Positions 35,012 through 44,352 are shown, counted from the stretch's first letter. The stretch: DNA of 64,000 bases from Acidimicrobiales bacterium (GCA_028823445.1 JAPKBH010000001.1:1-64000); one strand, 5' to 3'. The notes: generated from the sequence alone by a model not told the origin. Made by a program: numbers and translations.

Positions 35012-35842
35012 CTAGGCAGCGTCGATAACTTCGCCGGCTCGGTCGCGCACGGTGTTTACCGCACGCTTAACCAAACGACGGGCAGCTTCTGCGGTAACGC
35101 CAAGGTTCTCGCCCACTTCACGGTAAGAACGCTTCCGACCATCGGTTAAACCAAAACGTTGTTCCACCGCAAAACGAGCACGGTGGTCCAAAACGTCAAG
35201 TAAGCCAGTGGCCATGTCGTTTTCGGCCTGAGCCATAACCAAAGCTTCGGGCCCTGGCTTGGAATCAGGAAGAAGGTCAACCAACTCGTTGCTGTCATCG
35301 TCACCAATGGTGCGATCCAACGAAGTAGGGGTGGTCAAACGGTGCAAACGAGCATGCTCTTCGTCGAGTTCGTCTCCGTTGCCGGAAACTGCTCGCAAAG
35401 CGGCACGCAAGCTGGCCGAACGGTCACCAGGTAAACGAACCAAACTGGCTTTTTGATCCAACGCACGGCCAATAGCTTGTCGAATCCAAAAAGTAGCGTA
35501 CGTGGAGAACTTGAAACCCTTACGCCAATCAAACTTGTCGACAGCATGTTCGAGACCCAAGTTGCCTTCTTGAATAAGGTCAAGGAGTTCCATACCGGGA
35601 GGCAAGGGGTAGCGGCGAGCCACGCTAACTACCAACCGAAGGTTGGAGCGAATAAAGCGATCTTTGGCTTGGGCAGCCTTACGGATGGCCCGATCAAACT
35701 CTCGACCAGTTTCGCCTTCTTCTTTGGCGGCCCGAGCGGCTGCACCAGCCTCGATTATCTTGGAAAGCTCACGCTCTTTTTGTGCGTCAAGCAACGGCAC
35801 CATGCCGATTTCGTTTAGGTATTGTCCTACTGAATCACTCAT
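35012..35842 (-). CDS. Sigma-70 family RNA polymerase sigma factor (group 2-like, short)
   Basis: A 276-residue sigma factor with region 1.2 (DSVGQYLNEIG), the full region 2 (IRSNLRLVVSVARRY, then LDLIQEGNLGLEHAVDKFDWRKG and FSTYATFWIRQAIGRAL with the -10 recognition helix), region 3, and region 4 (SYREVGENLGVTAEAARRLVKRAV). Region 1.1 is absent, so it is not the main housekeeping sigma. It most resembles SigB/HrdB-like group 2 factors. No anti-sigma gene is adjacent. The start at 35842 has only a weak GAG ribosome site, and a perfect inverted repeat sits about 23 bases upstream. Confidence 0.88.
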   Translation of the reverse strand: MSDSVGQYLNEIGMVPLLDAQKERELSKIIEAGAAARAAKEEGETGREFDRAIRKAAQAKDRFIRSNLRLVVSVARRYPLPPGMELLDLIQEGNLGLEHAVDKFDWRKGFKFSTYATFWIRQAIGRALDQKASLVRLPGDRSASLRAALRAVSGNGDELDEEHARLHRLTTPTSLDRTIGDDDSNELVDLLPDSKPGPEALVMAQAENDMATGLLDVLDHRARFAVEQRFGLTDGRKRSYREVGENLGVTAEAARRLVKRAVNTVRDRAGEVIDAA

Positions 35843-35864
35843 TTGTTTCTCACACTCTGTTTAG

Positions 35865-35883
35865 CTTCGGCGACGCGCCGAAG
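35865..35883. promoter_or_regulatory. Perfect inverted repeat in the sigma-factor 5' region
   Basis: CTTCGGCG-ACG-CGCCGAAG, eight-base arms with a three-base spacer, 22 bases before the sigma start codon (minus strand). It may be an operator or an mRNA hairpin affecting translation. The 258-base gap to nadD also holds ACCCC-TAC-GGGGT followed by TGTTTTT at 35924-35943, which resembles a weak rightward terminator. I see no ORF in it. Confidence 0.6.
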
Positions 35884-36088
35884 GCATTATTTGATACTAG
35901 GGAAAGGTGGCGGATGCCTAGTTACCCCTACGGGGTTGTTTTTGTAGCTTCCTTGCCGATAGACAACTTAAGCACAAATTTGGCCTTAAGGGAAGAGCTA
36001 ATTCTGTGTCGTCTGACACACGAGCTAAAAGCGCAGGTCAGAGGGGTATTTCTTTGTCTCTGTGCTCCCCGAATCAAGGATTTTCGGC

Positions 36089-36094
36089 TAAGAT
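36089..36094 (+). promoter_or_regulatory. Candidate -10 element, leaderless start of nadD
   Basis: TAAGAT six bases before the GTG at 36101; no good -35. Confidence 0.55.
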
Positions 36095-36100
36095 TCTTTT

Positions 36101-36712
36101 GTGAACCAATCAAGCAACCGCCGGATCGGCATCTTAGGCGGCACCTTCGACCCACCACATCTGGGTCATCTGGCTGCTGCATTGGCGGCCCAAGAACAAC
36201 TGGTTCTTGACCAAGTCTTACTGGTAGTAGCCAACGACCCGTGGCAAAAAACTGAAGCAGGGCAAGAAATAACCGCCGCCCATCATCGGCTCGCCATGGT
36301 CGAACAAGCAGTAGCCAACCGAGACGGGCTACACGCCGACCCCTCAGAAATCAATCGAGGTGGGCCAACCTACACGGCTGCTACTTTGACAGAAATGGCG
36401 AACCGATTTCCCGAAGCAGAACTATTCTTACTCATAGGCGGCGATGTGGCTCCAGAACTCAATACTTGGATAGAAGCAAAGGCAGTACGCCAACGTGCCA
36501 CAATCGTGGTTATGGATCGACCAGGATACCCCCAAGCCGTGCCGCCCGAAGGCTGGGATTTTCAACGTCTGATAGCCGCCACCCCAGACATAGCAGGCAC
36601 CGAAGTGCGTTTACGAGGCCGAGCAGGAAACGACATAACGGCCATGGTCCCCATCGCAGTCGCTGACTACATTAAAAAACATGGGCTCTACTCGGGCGAG
36701 TTGCATTCATGA
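36101..36712 (+). CDS. nadD: Nicotinate-nucleotide adenylyltransferase
   Basis: Adenylates nicotinate mononucleotide in NAD synthesis. The nucleotidyl-transferase signature GGTFDPPHLGHLAAA (HxGH) is near residue 10 and a second motif, TYTAATLTEMA, near 88. The 203 residues fit the family. The GTG start is supported by TAAGAT six bases upstream. The last four bases overlap the next gene, and with rsfS it forms the common actinobacterial nadD-LytR-rsfS cluster. Confidence 0.95.
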   Translation: MNQSSNRRIGILGGTFDPPHLGHLAAALAAQEQLVLDQVLLVVANDPWQKTEAGQEITAAHHRLAMVEQAVANRDGLHADPSEINRGGPTYTAATLTEMANRFPEAELFLLIGGDVAPELNTWIEAKAVRQRATIVVMDRPGYPQAVPPEGWDFQRLIAATPDIAGTEVRLRGRAGNDITAMVPIAVADYIKKHGLYSGELHS

Positions 36713-37911
36713 CCGAGCCCACCACAAACGAAATGCCGCAACGTTTTCGCCGCAAAAGCCCTGCGCCGCGGGCTTCGCACGGGTGGCGTTGGTTGTTCCC
36801 TATCGCTCTGGTGGCAGCCATGGGTTGGTCGGCCATGCTGCTCATCGAAAGTGCCCATGAGCTTTTAGACAGCCAAGACGGAGAAATTCGCACCGCACAG
36901 ACCGACCCCACCTCGCTGGGGTTCGAAGCATTCGTTGAACAAACCTGGTCCATGCTGATCATCACCGAAAACAAAAACGAAGACCTGGTGGACCTCGCCG
37001 TAGCTACGGTCGCTGACCGAGAAAATGGGGGAGGATCAATACTGGTCGTGCCACCTCACCTACGAGTAGCCGGCGGTTGCTCTGCAGCACCCTGTGATCT
37101 CGCCGCCCTCTACCACGAAGGTGGGAAAGAACTTCTTACCGAAGCCATGGTGAGTCTCTTAAATGTTGGGTTCACTCAAGAAGTGTTGCTAACCGAAAGT
37201 CGTTGGGCTGGTTTAACCGGGCCAATCGGGGGAGTATCCGTCTCGATTGATGCCCCATTGACCAGCGAAAACGAAGCGGGAGATAAAGTTGTGCAATTCC
37301 CGGCGGGAAACACAACCATTTTGCCCAACCAAACTGTCGAATTTTTAGACTTCTCTGAAGGGCTTTCTGGAACAACAGACCTGGCTCTAAGTCAAGCCTT
37401 TTGGTCTTCGTGGATGACAAAACTCTCTGAAGGTGAAAGCCCGCTCGACAAACTGCCAGCCCTCGACCTCGACGTAGTGGAACTCTTGGCAGTGGTTGCT
37501 ACGGGAAATCAATCAGTAGTTTCGTTGACGGTCAGCGAAGCCGACGACGGCCTCTATGTTGAAGCAGACCTCTTAGCGCATCTTGTTGTAGAAATGTTCC
37601 CGTTTCCTATTTCCGCTCATCCCGGCGACCGGATAAGCGTGCGACTCATCAACGGAACCGGTGACTTCACCATCGACCCCGTAGCACGCCAACGGGTAGT
37701 AGCGGCCGGCGGTGAAATAATTGTGGTCGGCAACCACGCAAACTTCGATGTGGCCGAATCAACGGTCACTTACCGCGACCCTTCGGCGGCTGTCGAAGCA
37801 GAAACCATGGCCCAATCGCTTGGGATACCAGCGGAGTACGACGCATTTGCCAGTCCCGCAGCAGAAATAACAGTGCTGATTGGCGCCGACTTTGTTGGTT
37901 TAACCGGTTAG
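36709..37911 (+). CDS. LCP-like membrane protein with LytR_C domain
   Basis: A 400-residue protein with a basic cytosolic tail and one membrane segment (WLFPIALVAAMGWSAMLLI, about residues 28-46). The extracellular part resembles a LytR-CpsA-Psr domain (SILVVPPHLRV, GGKELLTEAMVSLLNVGFTQ, IGGVSVSIDAPL, QFPAGNTTI). However, the Arg-rich catalytic stretch expected after that point is replaced by FLDFSEGLSGTTDLALSQAF. Residues about 300-395 form a LytR_C domain (RISVRLINGTGDFTIDPVARQ). LCP enzymes attach glycopolymers to peptidoglycan; this one may be a non-catalytic relative. It occupies the usual actinobacterial slot between nadD and rsfS. Confidence 0.75.
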   Translation: MTEPTTNEMPQRFRRKSPAPRASHGWRWLFPIALVAAMGWSAMLLIESAHELLDSQDGEIRTAQTDPTSLGFEAFVEQTWSMLIITENKNEDLVDLAVATVADRENGGGSILVVPPHLRVAGGCSAAPCDLAALYHEGGKELLTEAMVSLLNVGFTQEVLLTESRWAGLTGPIGGVSVSIDAPLTSENEAGDKVVQFPAGNTTILPNQTVEFLDFSEGLSGTTDLALSQAFWSSWMTKLSEGESPLDKLPALDLDVVELLAVVATGNQSVVSLTVSEADDGLYVEADLLAHLVVEMFPFPISAHPGDRISVRLINGTGDFTIDPVARQRVVAAGGEIIVVGNHANFDVAESTVTYRDPSAAVEAETMAQSLGIPAEYDAFASPAAEITVLIGADFVGLTG

Positions 37912-37922
37912 CGTTGTCTCCG

Positions 37923-38336
37923 ATGAAAACTTCTCCAAGTTCCCAAGAAAACTACGACACTTCTGCCGGTATACAACGCTGGGCGGTGCAAGCTGCCCGG
38001 GCCGCCGACGACAAGTTGGGGCGCGACACCGTACTCATAGACGTAGGCGATGTCATGGGCGTAACCGACCTCTTTGTGGTGACCAGTGGAGGAAACCGGC
38101 GCCAAGTACGGGCCATAGTCGACGAAATAGAAGAACAACTCACCATCCTCGATGGCCCCCAGCCACGGGCCGTCGAAGGTCGCGGCACCGATGATGAACA
38201 AACCTGGATATTAATGGACTTCGGCGGTTTCCTGGTTCACGTGTTTGACGAACAAGCACGGGCCTTTTACGACCTTGAACGTTTATGGGGCGATCGGCCA
38301 ACCATCGATTGGCGCTCCGACACCTCGCCTAGCTAA
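37923..38336 (+). CDS. rsfS: Ribosomal silencing factor RsfS
   Basis: Binds L14 and blocks subunit joining under starvation. Family features are IDVGDVMGVTDLFVVTSGGNRRQVRAIVD split across residues 38-68, WILMDFGGFLVHVF near 95, and a final YDLERLWGD. I prefer the ATG at 37923 (137 residues) to the TTG at 37914. Its last eight bases overlap the convergent MFS gene. Confidence 0.93.
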   Translation: MKTSPSSQENYDTSAGIQRWAVQAARAADDKLGRDTVLIDVGDVMGVTDLFVVTSGGNRRQVRAIVDEIEEQLTILDGPQPRAVEGRGTDDEQTWILMDFGGFLVHVFDEQARAFYDLERLWGDRPTIDWRSDTSPS

Positions 38337-39573
38337 CCCCAACATGTCTTGACGGGCGGTTAGTGGCAGCAAAAACGGCGCCCAACAGCGGCAACGCCGC
38401 CCACAACAAAGCCGTGGACCGAAATGACCCGGTGGCTGAAGCAGTCACCGAAAAAGCAATGGGCCCAGCCGCCGATGCCAGCACTCCGATAAACATTAAG
38501 GCTCCCTGGATGGACCCAATATGGTCAAGGCCGAACCATTTCGGAACCAAAGCGGCACCTAGCGTGCGCATGGTCCCCGACATAAGACCAAAGATCACGG
38601 CGTAACAAATGACCGCAGGCAAAGTAGAAACTTGGCTAGCGAGCAACAAGGTGACGCTCAACAGCAGCAATGCAACCAGCGGAGCAAACCGGGCACCAAT
38701 TTTGTCTAGAGCCACGCCCATAACTGGAGAACCCACCGAAGTGCCGATTACCTGGGGGAGAAACATGATGGCTGCTTCAGTCTGACTAAACCCGCTCTCG
38801 CCCAGCAAAGAAATTTGGTGAAAGTTCAGCCCAGTGCTGAGCATTGCAGAGCCCCCCGATGCGGCTGCCAACACCCAAAAAGCACGAGTTCGCAGGGCCG
38901 CAGAACGGTCCATGCTGGGACGCACTGCGGCTCTTTTTTGTGGATCAGGGTGCGGGTCAAGGCCATCGGGGTGCTGACCCACGCTGGAGGGGCGGTCAAT
39001 GATGCCGAACCAAGCGAGGGGTATAACCACCATGGCCACCGTGCTGGCCGAAACAATCCAAGCGGTACGCCACCCCCATTGGGCAATAGTAAAACTCAAA
39101 CCCACCGGAACCATGGCCACAATGGCTGAAGAAATGGTCATGGTGAGCCCTAGGGCTAAGCCGCGGCGTTGTTCGAACCAGAGAGAAACAGCCACATTGC
39201 TGACCAGCGAAAGGCTGCCTTGGCCGAGCATGCGGATAAACCAAAAGCCGATGGTGAGGCTAATTATTCCTTGCACCCCCGACATGTAAAAAAGTGCTCC
39301 GGCAAACAAGATGGAGATGATGGTCATGGCCCGGCGGACGCCGTAGCGGTCAATCCAGCGGCCCACCGTGGGCATGGCTAGAGCGCCGCACAAGGTACCG
39401 ATGGCGTAACCACCAGCAATAGCGTTTTTTGAAAGGTTGAGATCTTCGGCAAAGTGATCAATAAAAACACTGACCCCGATGGTTTGGCCCGGCCCGGTAA
39501 GGCCTAAAGCAATGGTGGCAAAAACCAGAATACGCCAACCAGAAAAAGACGACTTAGGAGAGAGGGGAGGCAT
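38329..39573 (-). CDS. MFS transporter
   Basis: A 414-residue, 12-segment major facilitator protein. Helix 1 is ILVFATIALGLTGPGQTIGVSVFIDHF, with the family loop motif after helix 2 visible as GRWIDRYGVRRAM. The N- and C-halves are joined by a cytosolic loop of about 35 residues around position 190-225. The substrate cannot be predicted; overall it resembles the monocarboxylate/oxalate-formate antiporter branch. The ATG at 39573 has TAGACT six bases upstream. It overlaps rsfS by eight bases at the 3' end. Confidence 0.88.
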   Translation of the reverse strand: MPPLSPKSSFSGWRILVFATIALGLTGPGQTIGVSVFIDHFAEDLNLSKNAIAGGYAIGTLCGALAMPTVGRWIDRYGVRRAMTIISILFAGALFYMSGVQGIISLTIGFWFIRMLGQGSLSLVSNVAVSLWFEQRRGLALGLTMTISSAIVAMVPVGLSFTIAQWGWRTAWIVSASTVAMVVIPLAWFGIIDRPSSVGQHPDGLDPHPDPQKRAAVRPSMDRSAALRTRAFWVLAAASGGSAMLSTGLNFHQISLLGESGFSQTEAAIMFLPQVIGTSVGSPVMGVALDKIGARFAPLVALLLLSVTLLLASQVSTLPAVICYAVIFGLMSGTMRTLGAALVPKWFGLDHIGSIQGALMFIGVLASAAGPIAFSVTASATGSFRSTALLWAALPLLGAVFAATNRPSRHVGVS

Positions 39574-39579
39574 CAACAG

Positions 39580-39585
39580 AGTCTA
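39580..39585 (-). promoter_or_regulatory. Candidate -10 element, leaderless start of MFS gene
   Basis: TAGACT on the minus strand, six bases before the ATG at 39573. Confidence 0.5.
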
Positions 39586-39636
39586 AAGTCTGTGACGAAA
39601 ACCAGACACCCCAGGCCAACGACCTGCGGAAATGCG

Positions 39637-39709
39637 TGGAGCTAGAGGGAATTGAACCCTCGACCTCTTCCATGCCATGGAAGCGCTCTGCCAACTGAGC
39701 TATAGCCCC
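39637..39709 (-). tRNA. tRNA-Ala (anticodon GGC)
   Basis: Cloverleaf on the minus strand: acceptor GGGGCTA/TAGCTCC with the alanine-specific G3-T70 pair, D-arm AGCTCAGTTGGCAGAGC, anticodon loop ATGGCAT (GGC) on stem CTTCC/GGAAG, T-arm GAGGGTTCAATTCCCTC. The discriminator is A. CCA is not encoded. Confidence 0.97.
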
Positions 39710-39720
39710 GCGAAGGACAC

Positions 39721-39749
39721 AGGTTACCAGCGGGGTCTGCTACTGAGAA
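39721..39749 (-). promoter_or_regulatory. Promoter of tRNA-Ala
   Basis: On the minus strand TTCTCA (-35) and TAACCT (-10) are separated by exactly 17 bases. Transcription would begin about five bases before the tRNA 5' end. Confidence 0.6.
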
Positions 39750-39816
39750 CAGAAGGGGCCCGGTAAATTCTCTTTTTAAGAATGGTTAGAACCCTCGCCC
39801 GCCCACCAGAGGTCGC

Positions 39817-39822
39817 TAGCCT
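39817..39822 (+). promoter_or_regulatory. Candidate -10 element, leaderless start of leuS
   Basis: TAGCCT eight bases before the ATG at 39831; supports that start over the TTG at 39822, which it overlaps. Confidence 0.5.
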
Positions 39823-39830
39823 TGATCAAG

Positions 39831-42305
39831 ATGTCTACGCAATACGACCCCCAAGCAATAGAAGCCCACTGGCAGCAACGCTGGCTCGACGAGGGCACCT
39901 ACCAAATTGAAAACGACGACCCTCGCCCGCCGTACTACGTACTGTCTATGTACCCGTACCCCAGCGGCCCGGCCCACATGGGGCACGTACGCAACTACAC
40001 CATGGGCGATTTGTTGGTGCGCTACCGAACCATGCAAGGCGACGGCGTGCTTTCTCCCATCGGTTTCGACTCCTTCGGGTTGCCGGCCGAAAACGCCGCC
40101 ATTAAAACCGGCACCCATCCTCGTCAACACACCGACACCAACGTCGAAGCCCTCTCCGCTTCGCTGCGCCGTATCGGAGCGGTCTACGACTGGCGCCGCA
40201 TGGTGCGTAGCCATGACCCTAAATACATGCGCTGGACGCAATGGATATTCTTAAAGTTCTACGAAGCTGGTTTGGTGTACCGGGCCGAAGCCCCGGTCAA
40301 TTGGTGCCCCGGCTGCCAAACCGTGCTGGCCAACGAACAAGTGCTGGCCGACGGGACCTGCGAACGCTCCGGCGATTTAGTGGACCGCCGAGACATGGAA
40401 CAATGGTTCTACCGCATCACCGACTATGCACAAGAGCTTCTCGATGACCTGGAGTTAGTGGATTGGCCCAACAAGGTCAAGGTTATGCAACGCAACTGGA
40501 TCGGTCGCTCCGAAGGAGTGGAGTTTGGCCTGCCGTTAGCCGACGCCGACGGAAACGCCCGAAACGATGTAGACCCCCTTGCGGTGTTTACCACCCGGCC
40601 CGACACTGGCTTCGGCATGACTTTCGCCGTACTTTCCCCCGAACACCCACGGGTAGACGAGTTCACCAGCGATGAGCAACGCCAAGAAGTAGAAGATTTT
40701 TGCGCATCGGTAGTCGGCCTCTCGGACATTGATCGACTGAGCAGCGAAGGGGCTTTAGACAAACGCGGCGTGGCCACCGGCGGTTCGGTGATCAACCCAT
40801 TTACTGGGCAAGCCATACCGGTATTTTTGGCTGACTACGTGTTGATGACCTACGGCACCGGCGCCATCATGGCGGTACCGGGCCAAGACCAACGAGACTG
40901 GGATTTCGCCAAAGCCCATGGGTGCGAAATTTTGCGTACGGTGGAACCACCGGCTGATTTTTCTGGCGAAGCTTTCACCGAGGACGGCCCGGCCGTAAAC
41001 AGCGGTTTCCTTAACGGTATGAGTATGGCCGAAGCCAAAAAGGCGGCTGGTAAATGGATTACCGACCAAGGCTTAGGCCAAGCCAAAATCAACTACCGGT
41101 TACGTGACTGGTTGTTATCTCGCCAGCGTTACTGGGGGTGCCCTATACCCATCGTGTTCTGTGACGAATGCGGAGAACAACCGGTGCCCCTCGATCAACT
41201 TCCGGTGGATTTGCCTGACGATGTGGAGTTCATGCCCACTGGACGCTCCCCGTTGACCACCCATGATGAGTTCCTCAACGCTTCGTGTCCCAAGTGTGCG
41301 GGCCCGGCCCGTCGAGAAACCGACACCATGGACACTTTCGTGGACTCCTCTTGGTATTTCATGCGTTTCACCGACCCATGGAATGAAGAAGTTCCCTTCG
41401 ACAAAGAAGCCATGAAACGTTGGTTGCCAATAGACCAATACATCGGCGGCGTAGAGCACGCCATTTTGCACCTCATGTACGCCCGGTTCTTTACCAAAGC
41501 ACTGGCCGACTTAGGTGTGGTACCTAAAGAATTGCGGGAGCCGTTCAAACGCCTCTTTACCCAAGGGATGATCCGCTTGGGCGGCACCAAAATGTCAAAA
41601 TCCAAAGGCAACTTGGTGGCCCCGGAAGGCATTTTGGATGACCAAGGCGCTGACGCCTTGCGCCTGGCTCACCTGCAAGTCAAACCGCCACAAGAAGATG
41701 TGGATTGGGAAGACCTCGGTATAGATGGCTGCGCAAAGTTTTTGGGACGAGTGTGGCGCTTAGCGCTTTCCACCAACTCGCTGCCTGGTCCGCGACGCGA
41801 AGGCGAAACGACGGCCGCCGATCGAGAAATTGAAAAAGCCACCCACCGTTTGGTGGCCCGAATTACCGACGAGTACGAACGCTGGTCATACAACACTGCG
41901 GTGGCTGGTTTCATGGAGTTCACCAACAGCTTGTATCGCTGGATTCAAACCGACGAAGGAGCACACGGCCCAACCTTGGAAGCAGCGGTAGACGCCTTGC
42001 TGCTGGTTATGGCTCCGGCCGCTCCACATATTTGCGCCGAACTATGGCAACAACGCAACGATGGCCACATCCATCTTGAAGCATGGCCAGTAGCCGACCC
42101 CGAAAAACTGGTGGATGACACGGTGACCATGGTGGTACAAATAAACGGCAAAGTCCGTGAACGCCTTGAAGTGCCAGCCGACATCAACGACGCAACCGCT
42201 GAGTCTCTTGCTCTGGCCACTCCAAAAGTAGCCGCCCAACTCGCCGGCGCCGCCCCCCGCAAAGTAATCATCCGCGCCCCCCGCTTAGTAAACGTAGTGA
42301 TCTAA
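39831..42305 (+). CDS. leuS: Leucyl-tRNA synthetase
   Basis: Charges tRNA-Leu. An 824-residue class I synthetase with HMGH in [19 protein letters not shown] near residue 47 and [11 protein letters not shown] near 590. The CP1 editing domain (about 220-410) has TTRPDT and [20 protein letters not shown]; the nearly invariant His of the GHDQRD motif is Gln here. A Cys4-type insert (CDECGE, CPKC) precedes [13 protein letters not shown]. The C-terminal domain ends with [15 protein letters not shown]. It is monocistronic and followed by a hairpin terminator. Confidence 0.96.
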   Translation: MSTQYDPQAIEAHWQQRWLDEGTYQIENDDPRPPYYVLSMYPYPSGPAHMGHVRNYTMGDLLVRYRTMQGDGVLSPIGFDSFGLPAENAAIKTGTHPRQHTDTNVEALSASLRRIGAVYDWRRMVRSHDPKYMRWTQWIFLKFYEAGLVYRAEAPVNWCPGCQTVLANEQVLADGTCERSGDLVDRRDMEQWFYRITDYAQELLDDLELVDWPNKVKVMQRNWIGRSEGVEFGLPLADADGNARNDVDPLAVFTTRPDTGFGMTFAVLSPEHPRVDEFTSDEQRQEVEDFCASVVGLSDIDRLSSEGALDKRGVATGGSVINPFTGQAIPVFLADYVLMTYGTGAIMAVPGQDQRDWDFAKAHGCEILRTVEPPADFSGEAFTEDGPAVNSGFLNGMSMAEAKKAAGKWITDQGLGQAKINYRLRDWLLSRQRYWGCPIPIVFCDECGEQPVPLDQLPVDLPDDVEFMPTGRSPLTTHDEFLNASCPKCAGPARRETDTMDTFVDSSWYFMRFTDPWNEEVPFDKEAMKRWLPIDQYIGGVEHAILHLMYARFFTKALADLGVVPKELREPFKRLFTQGMIRLGGTKMSKSKGNLVAPEGILDDQGADALRLAHLQVKPPQEDVDWEDLGIDGCAKFLGRVWRLALSTNSLPGPRREGETTAADREIEKATHRLVARITDEYERWSYNTAVAGFMEFTNSLYRWIQTDEGAHGPTLEAAVDALLLVMAPAAPHICAELWQQRNDGHIHLEAWPVADPEKLVDDTVTMVVQINGKVRERLEVPADINDATAESLALATPKVAAQLAGAAPRKVIIRAPRLVNVVI

Positions 42306-42326
42306 CCCCTCATTTTTTCTTCCGTG

Positions 42327-42364
42327 GTCATGCGGGATAAAACCCCACGTGACTGCGTTTTTTT
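42327..42364 (+). terminator. Intrinsic terminator after leuS
   Basis: GTCATGCGGG pairs with CCCACGTGAC (one mismatch, one T-G pair) around an A-rich loop, followed by TGCG and seven T residues. It sits between convergent leuS and the PAC2 gene. Confidence 0.7.
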
Positions 42365-42373
42365 AGAAGGTGA

Positions 42374-43237
42374 TTATTGGTCGCGGAGGAAGCGTTCGAG
42401 TTCGGCAGCGAGTTCGTCGCCGGAAGGGAGTTGGCCTCGGTCATCGTGCAGATCGTCGTAAGCCTGTTCGAGCGTTTCTAGCATGGTGACATGTTCTGGG
42501 TTTTGGGTTATCAACTCATCTAAACGACTGCGTGCTGCTAAAGACTTTTCTGGCAAGGAACCCAAAGAAAAAGCTACCTCCGTCAAATCGCTGAGGCCTT
42601 CCAACAAGGCTTCGCTAGCCGGAGGAAAACTCATGGCGGCCAAATAATGGGGCACCTGAGCCCAAATGCCCACGGCAGGGATACCGGCGGCCGCTGCGGC
42701 GACCTCGATAACCGCCTGAGCGCCCGCCGGCACCTCCAAAGTTGAGGTGACAAAAGATAAACGCTCAGCCAAAGCAGGCGTGCTGGCCGTGCAAGACAAC
42801 CGAGTGGGACGAGTGTGGGGGACAGCCGCCGGAAACGCCCCCAAGCCCACCACTAAAGAAACATTGAACTGCTGGGCAAGCTCCACCACCGACTGAGCAA
42901 AAGACTTCCACTCGTGGTCAGGCTCTGGCCCATGGAGCAACAATACCGAGCGGTCGGCCTCCGTAGATAGGAGCTGCATTTCCAGCGCAGGCCAAGTCAA
43001 ACTTTGGGTAACCCCATCTACCAGTTTTAAAATCGGTCGGCGAGCTCGTTGGTCAAGCAACCGATCAGTATTGAAACGAGCCATCAAACGTTTATCAGGA
43101 TCACGCAAAAGCTGCTTGGTGGCTTCGGCGCTGGACTGCGCAGCATCTACCCAGCCTGCTAAAGACACCACCAACACGGTGTCGCCCAGCAAAGGAACAT
43201 CATGTAAGTCATACATGGGGCCGCTGTTTAAGTTCAT
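42374..43237 (-). CDS. PAC2-family protein
   Basis: A 287-residue member of the PAC2 (proteasome assembly chaperone-like) family, common in actinobacteria. The opening DLHDVPLLGDTVLVVSLAGWVDAAQSSAEAT is characteristic, as is the VVGLGAFPAAVPHTRPTRLSCTAS segment and the later GIPAVGIWAQVPHYLAA. The function in bacteria is unknown; a link to proteasome biology is by family name only, and no proteasome genes are present here. Its start overlaps the upstream kinase-like gene by four bases (ATGA). Confidence 0.87.
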   Translation of the reverse strand: MNLNSGPMYDLHDVPLLGDTVLVVSLAGWVDAAQSSAEATKQLLRDPDKRLMARFNTDRLLDQRARRPILKLVDGVTQSLTWPALEMQLLSTEADRSVLLLHGPEPDHEWKSFAQSVVELAQQFNVSLVVGLGAFPAAVPHTRPTRLSCTASTPALAERLSFVTSTLEVPAGAQAVIEVAAAAAGIPAVGIWAQVPHYLAAMSFPPASEALLEGLSDLTEVAFSLGSLPEKSLAARSRLDELITQNPEHVTMLETLEQAYDDLHDDRGQLPSGDELAAELERFLRDQ

Positions 43238-44256
43238 GGCAAAGTGGCAGCAGTTTCGGCGGCCAAGTCAGCTAAAACGACTACCCGTTCCCCAAAGGCC
43301 TTCACTGTTGCATCATCTATTTCTCCCATGACGCCGGCTACGTACCGAGAGTAAACCCCTTCAATGATGCAAGTCATGCGCCAATAGTTGAAGGCCACAT
43401 AGAAATCCAAGTGCTCAAGGTTACGGTCGCTAAACGTGCCGTAAATCTCGCGAATCTCATCAGCAGTAGGGAAACCCTCAGAACGGCTAGCCAAATCATT
43501 GGCCCCAGAAACCTGGTCAGTAATGGAAGAGATAATGCCGCCTACGTCGGCTAACGCATCACCGAGAGTGGATATTTCCCAGTCCAATACGGCAGCGACC
43601 GGCCCCTCGGGGTTCATCATGCAGTTGTCTAGGCGATAATCGCCGTGCACTAAACTCACCCCTTGTTGTTTCGGAATGCGGGCCGCCAAAGTGTCATGAA
43701 CAGCTAAGACTTGAGGGATGTCTCGGCTTGTGGCGTCAACAAATTGGCGTTGCCAACGCTTTAACTGGCGTTCTATGTACCCCCCTTGACGGGCAAGGCC
43801 TCCGAGCCCTACGGCCTCAACGTCTACGGAATGAATACGGGCCAACGTTTGTATAAGAGAGTGACCCATTTTTTGTCGGGCTTCGATTGAGTGCTCTTCG
43901 GCTTCTGAGCGGGATCGCAAAATAACTCCGGGTACGAAGTCCATAACGTAGAACGGGGCATCGTTGACCTCGGGGTCTTGGCAAAGGCCGATGATTCCTG
44001 GCACAGGTACGCCACTGTCGGCTAGTGCGCTGATGATGCGGTGTTCGCGGCTCATGTCGTGGGCGGTGGCTAAAACATTGCCCAAGGGTGGCCGGCGTAG
44101 TACCCAGCGTCGACCGGTGGGGTCTGTTACTCGGTAGGTCAGGTTGGAGTGCCCACCGGTGAAGGGGGTGTAAGTCAACGGGCCGCCAAGACCGCCGACC
44201 TTACTTTCGAACCATTGCTGCAAATTTGAAGCATTTATGCCGGGAACATCATTCAT
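43234..44256 (-). CDS. Aminoglycoside-phosphotransferase-like kinase (APH/ACAD10-type)
   Basis: A 340-residue protein-kinase-fold phosphotransferase. It has the N-lobe FTGGHSNLTYRVTDPTGRRWVLRRPP, the catalytic loop HGDYRLDNCM, and the DFG-equivalent AVLDWEISTLGD. The closest family is the ACAD10/FadE-associated phosphotransferases thought to act on hydroxyacyl-CoA-type or other small substrates; aminoglycoside resistance is unlikely. The ATG at 44256 has TACTCT six bases upstream and is preferred over the track start at 44307. Confidence 0.83.
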   Translation of the reverse strand: MNDVPGINASNLQQWFESKVGGLGGPLTYTPFTGGHSNLTYRVTDPTGRRWVLRRPPLGNVLATAHDMSREHRIISALADSGVPVPGIIGLCQDPEVNDAPFYVMDFVPGVILRSRSEAEEHSIEARQKMGHSLIQTLARIHSVDVEAVGLGGLARQGGYIERQLKRWQRQFVDATSRDIPQVLAVHDTLAARIPKQQGVSLVHGDYRLDNCMMNPEGPVAAVLDWEISTLGDALADVGGIISSITDQVSGANDLASRSEGFPTADEIREIYGTFSDRNLEHLDFYVAFNYWRMTCIIEGVYSRYVAGVMGEIDDATVKAFGERVVVLADLAAETAATLP

Positions 44257-44262
44257 GCCTGC

Positions 44263-44268
44263 AGAGTA
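44263..44268 (-). promoter_or_regulatory. Candidate -10 element, leaderless start of APH-like gene
   Basis: TACTCT on the minus strand, six bases before the ATG at 44256. Confidence 0.45.
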
Positions 44269-44352
44269 GTGGAGGAAGGGCTCGGCCTCCCTACCCTGAG
44301 ACCACAAGTTCTTTCCCTGTAATATTTCTGCCGCTACTGCATGAGGACCCGC

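Noticed and set aside
39637-39709. tRNA-Ala as an attachment site of an integrated element
   Set aside because: No integrase, no duplicated tRNA 3' end and only housekeeping genes on both sides.
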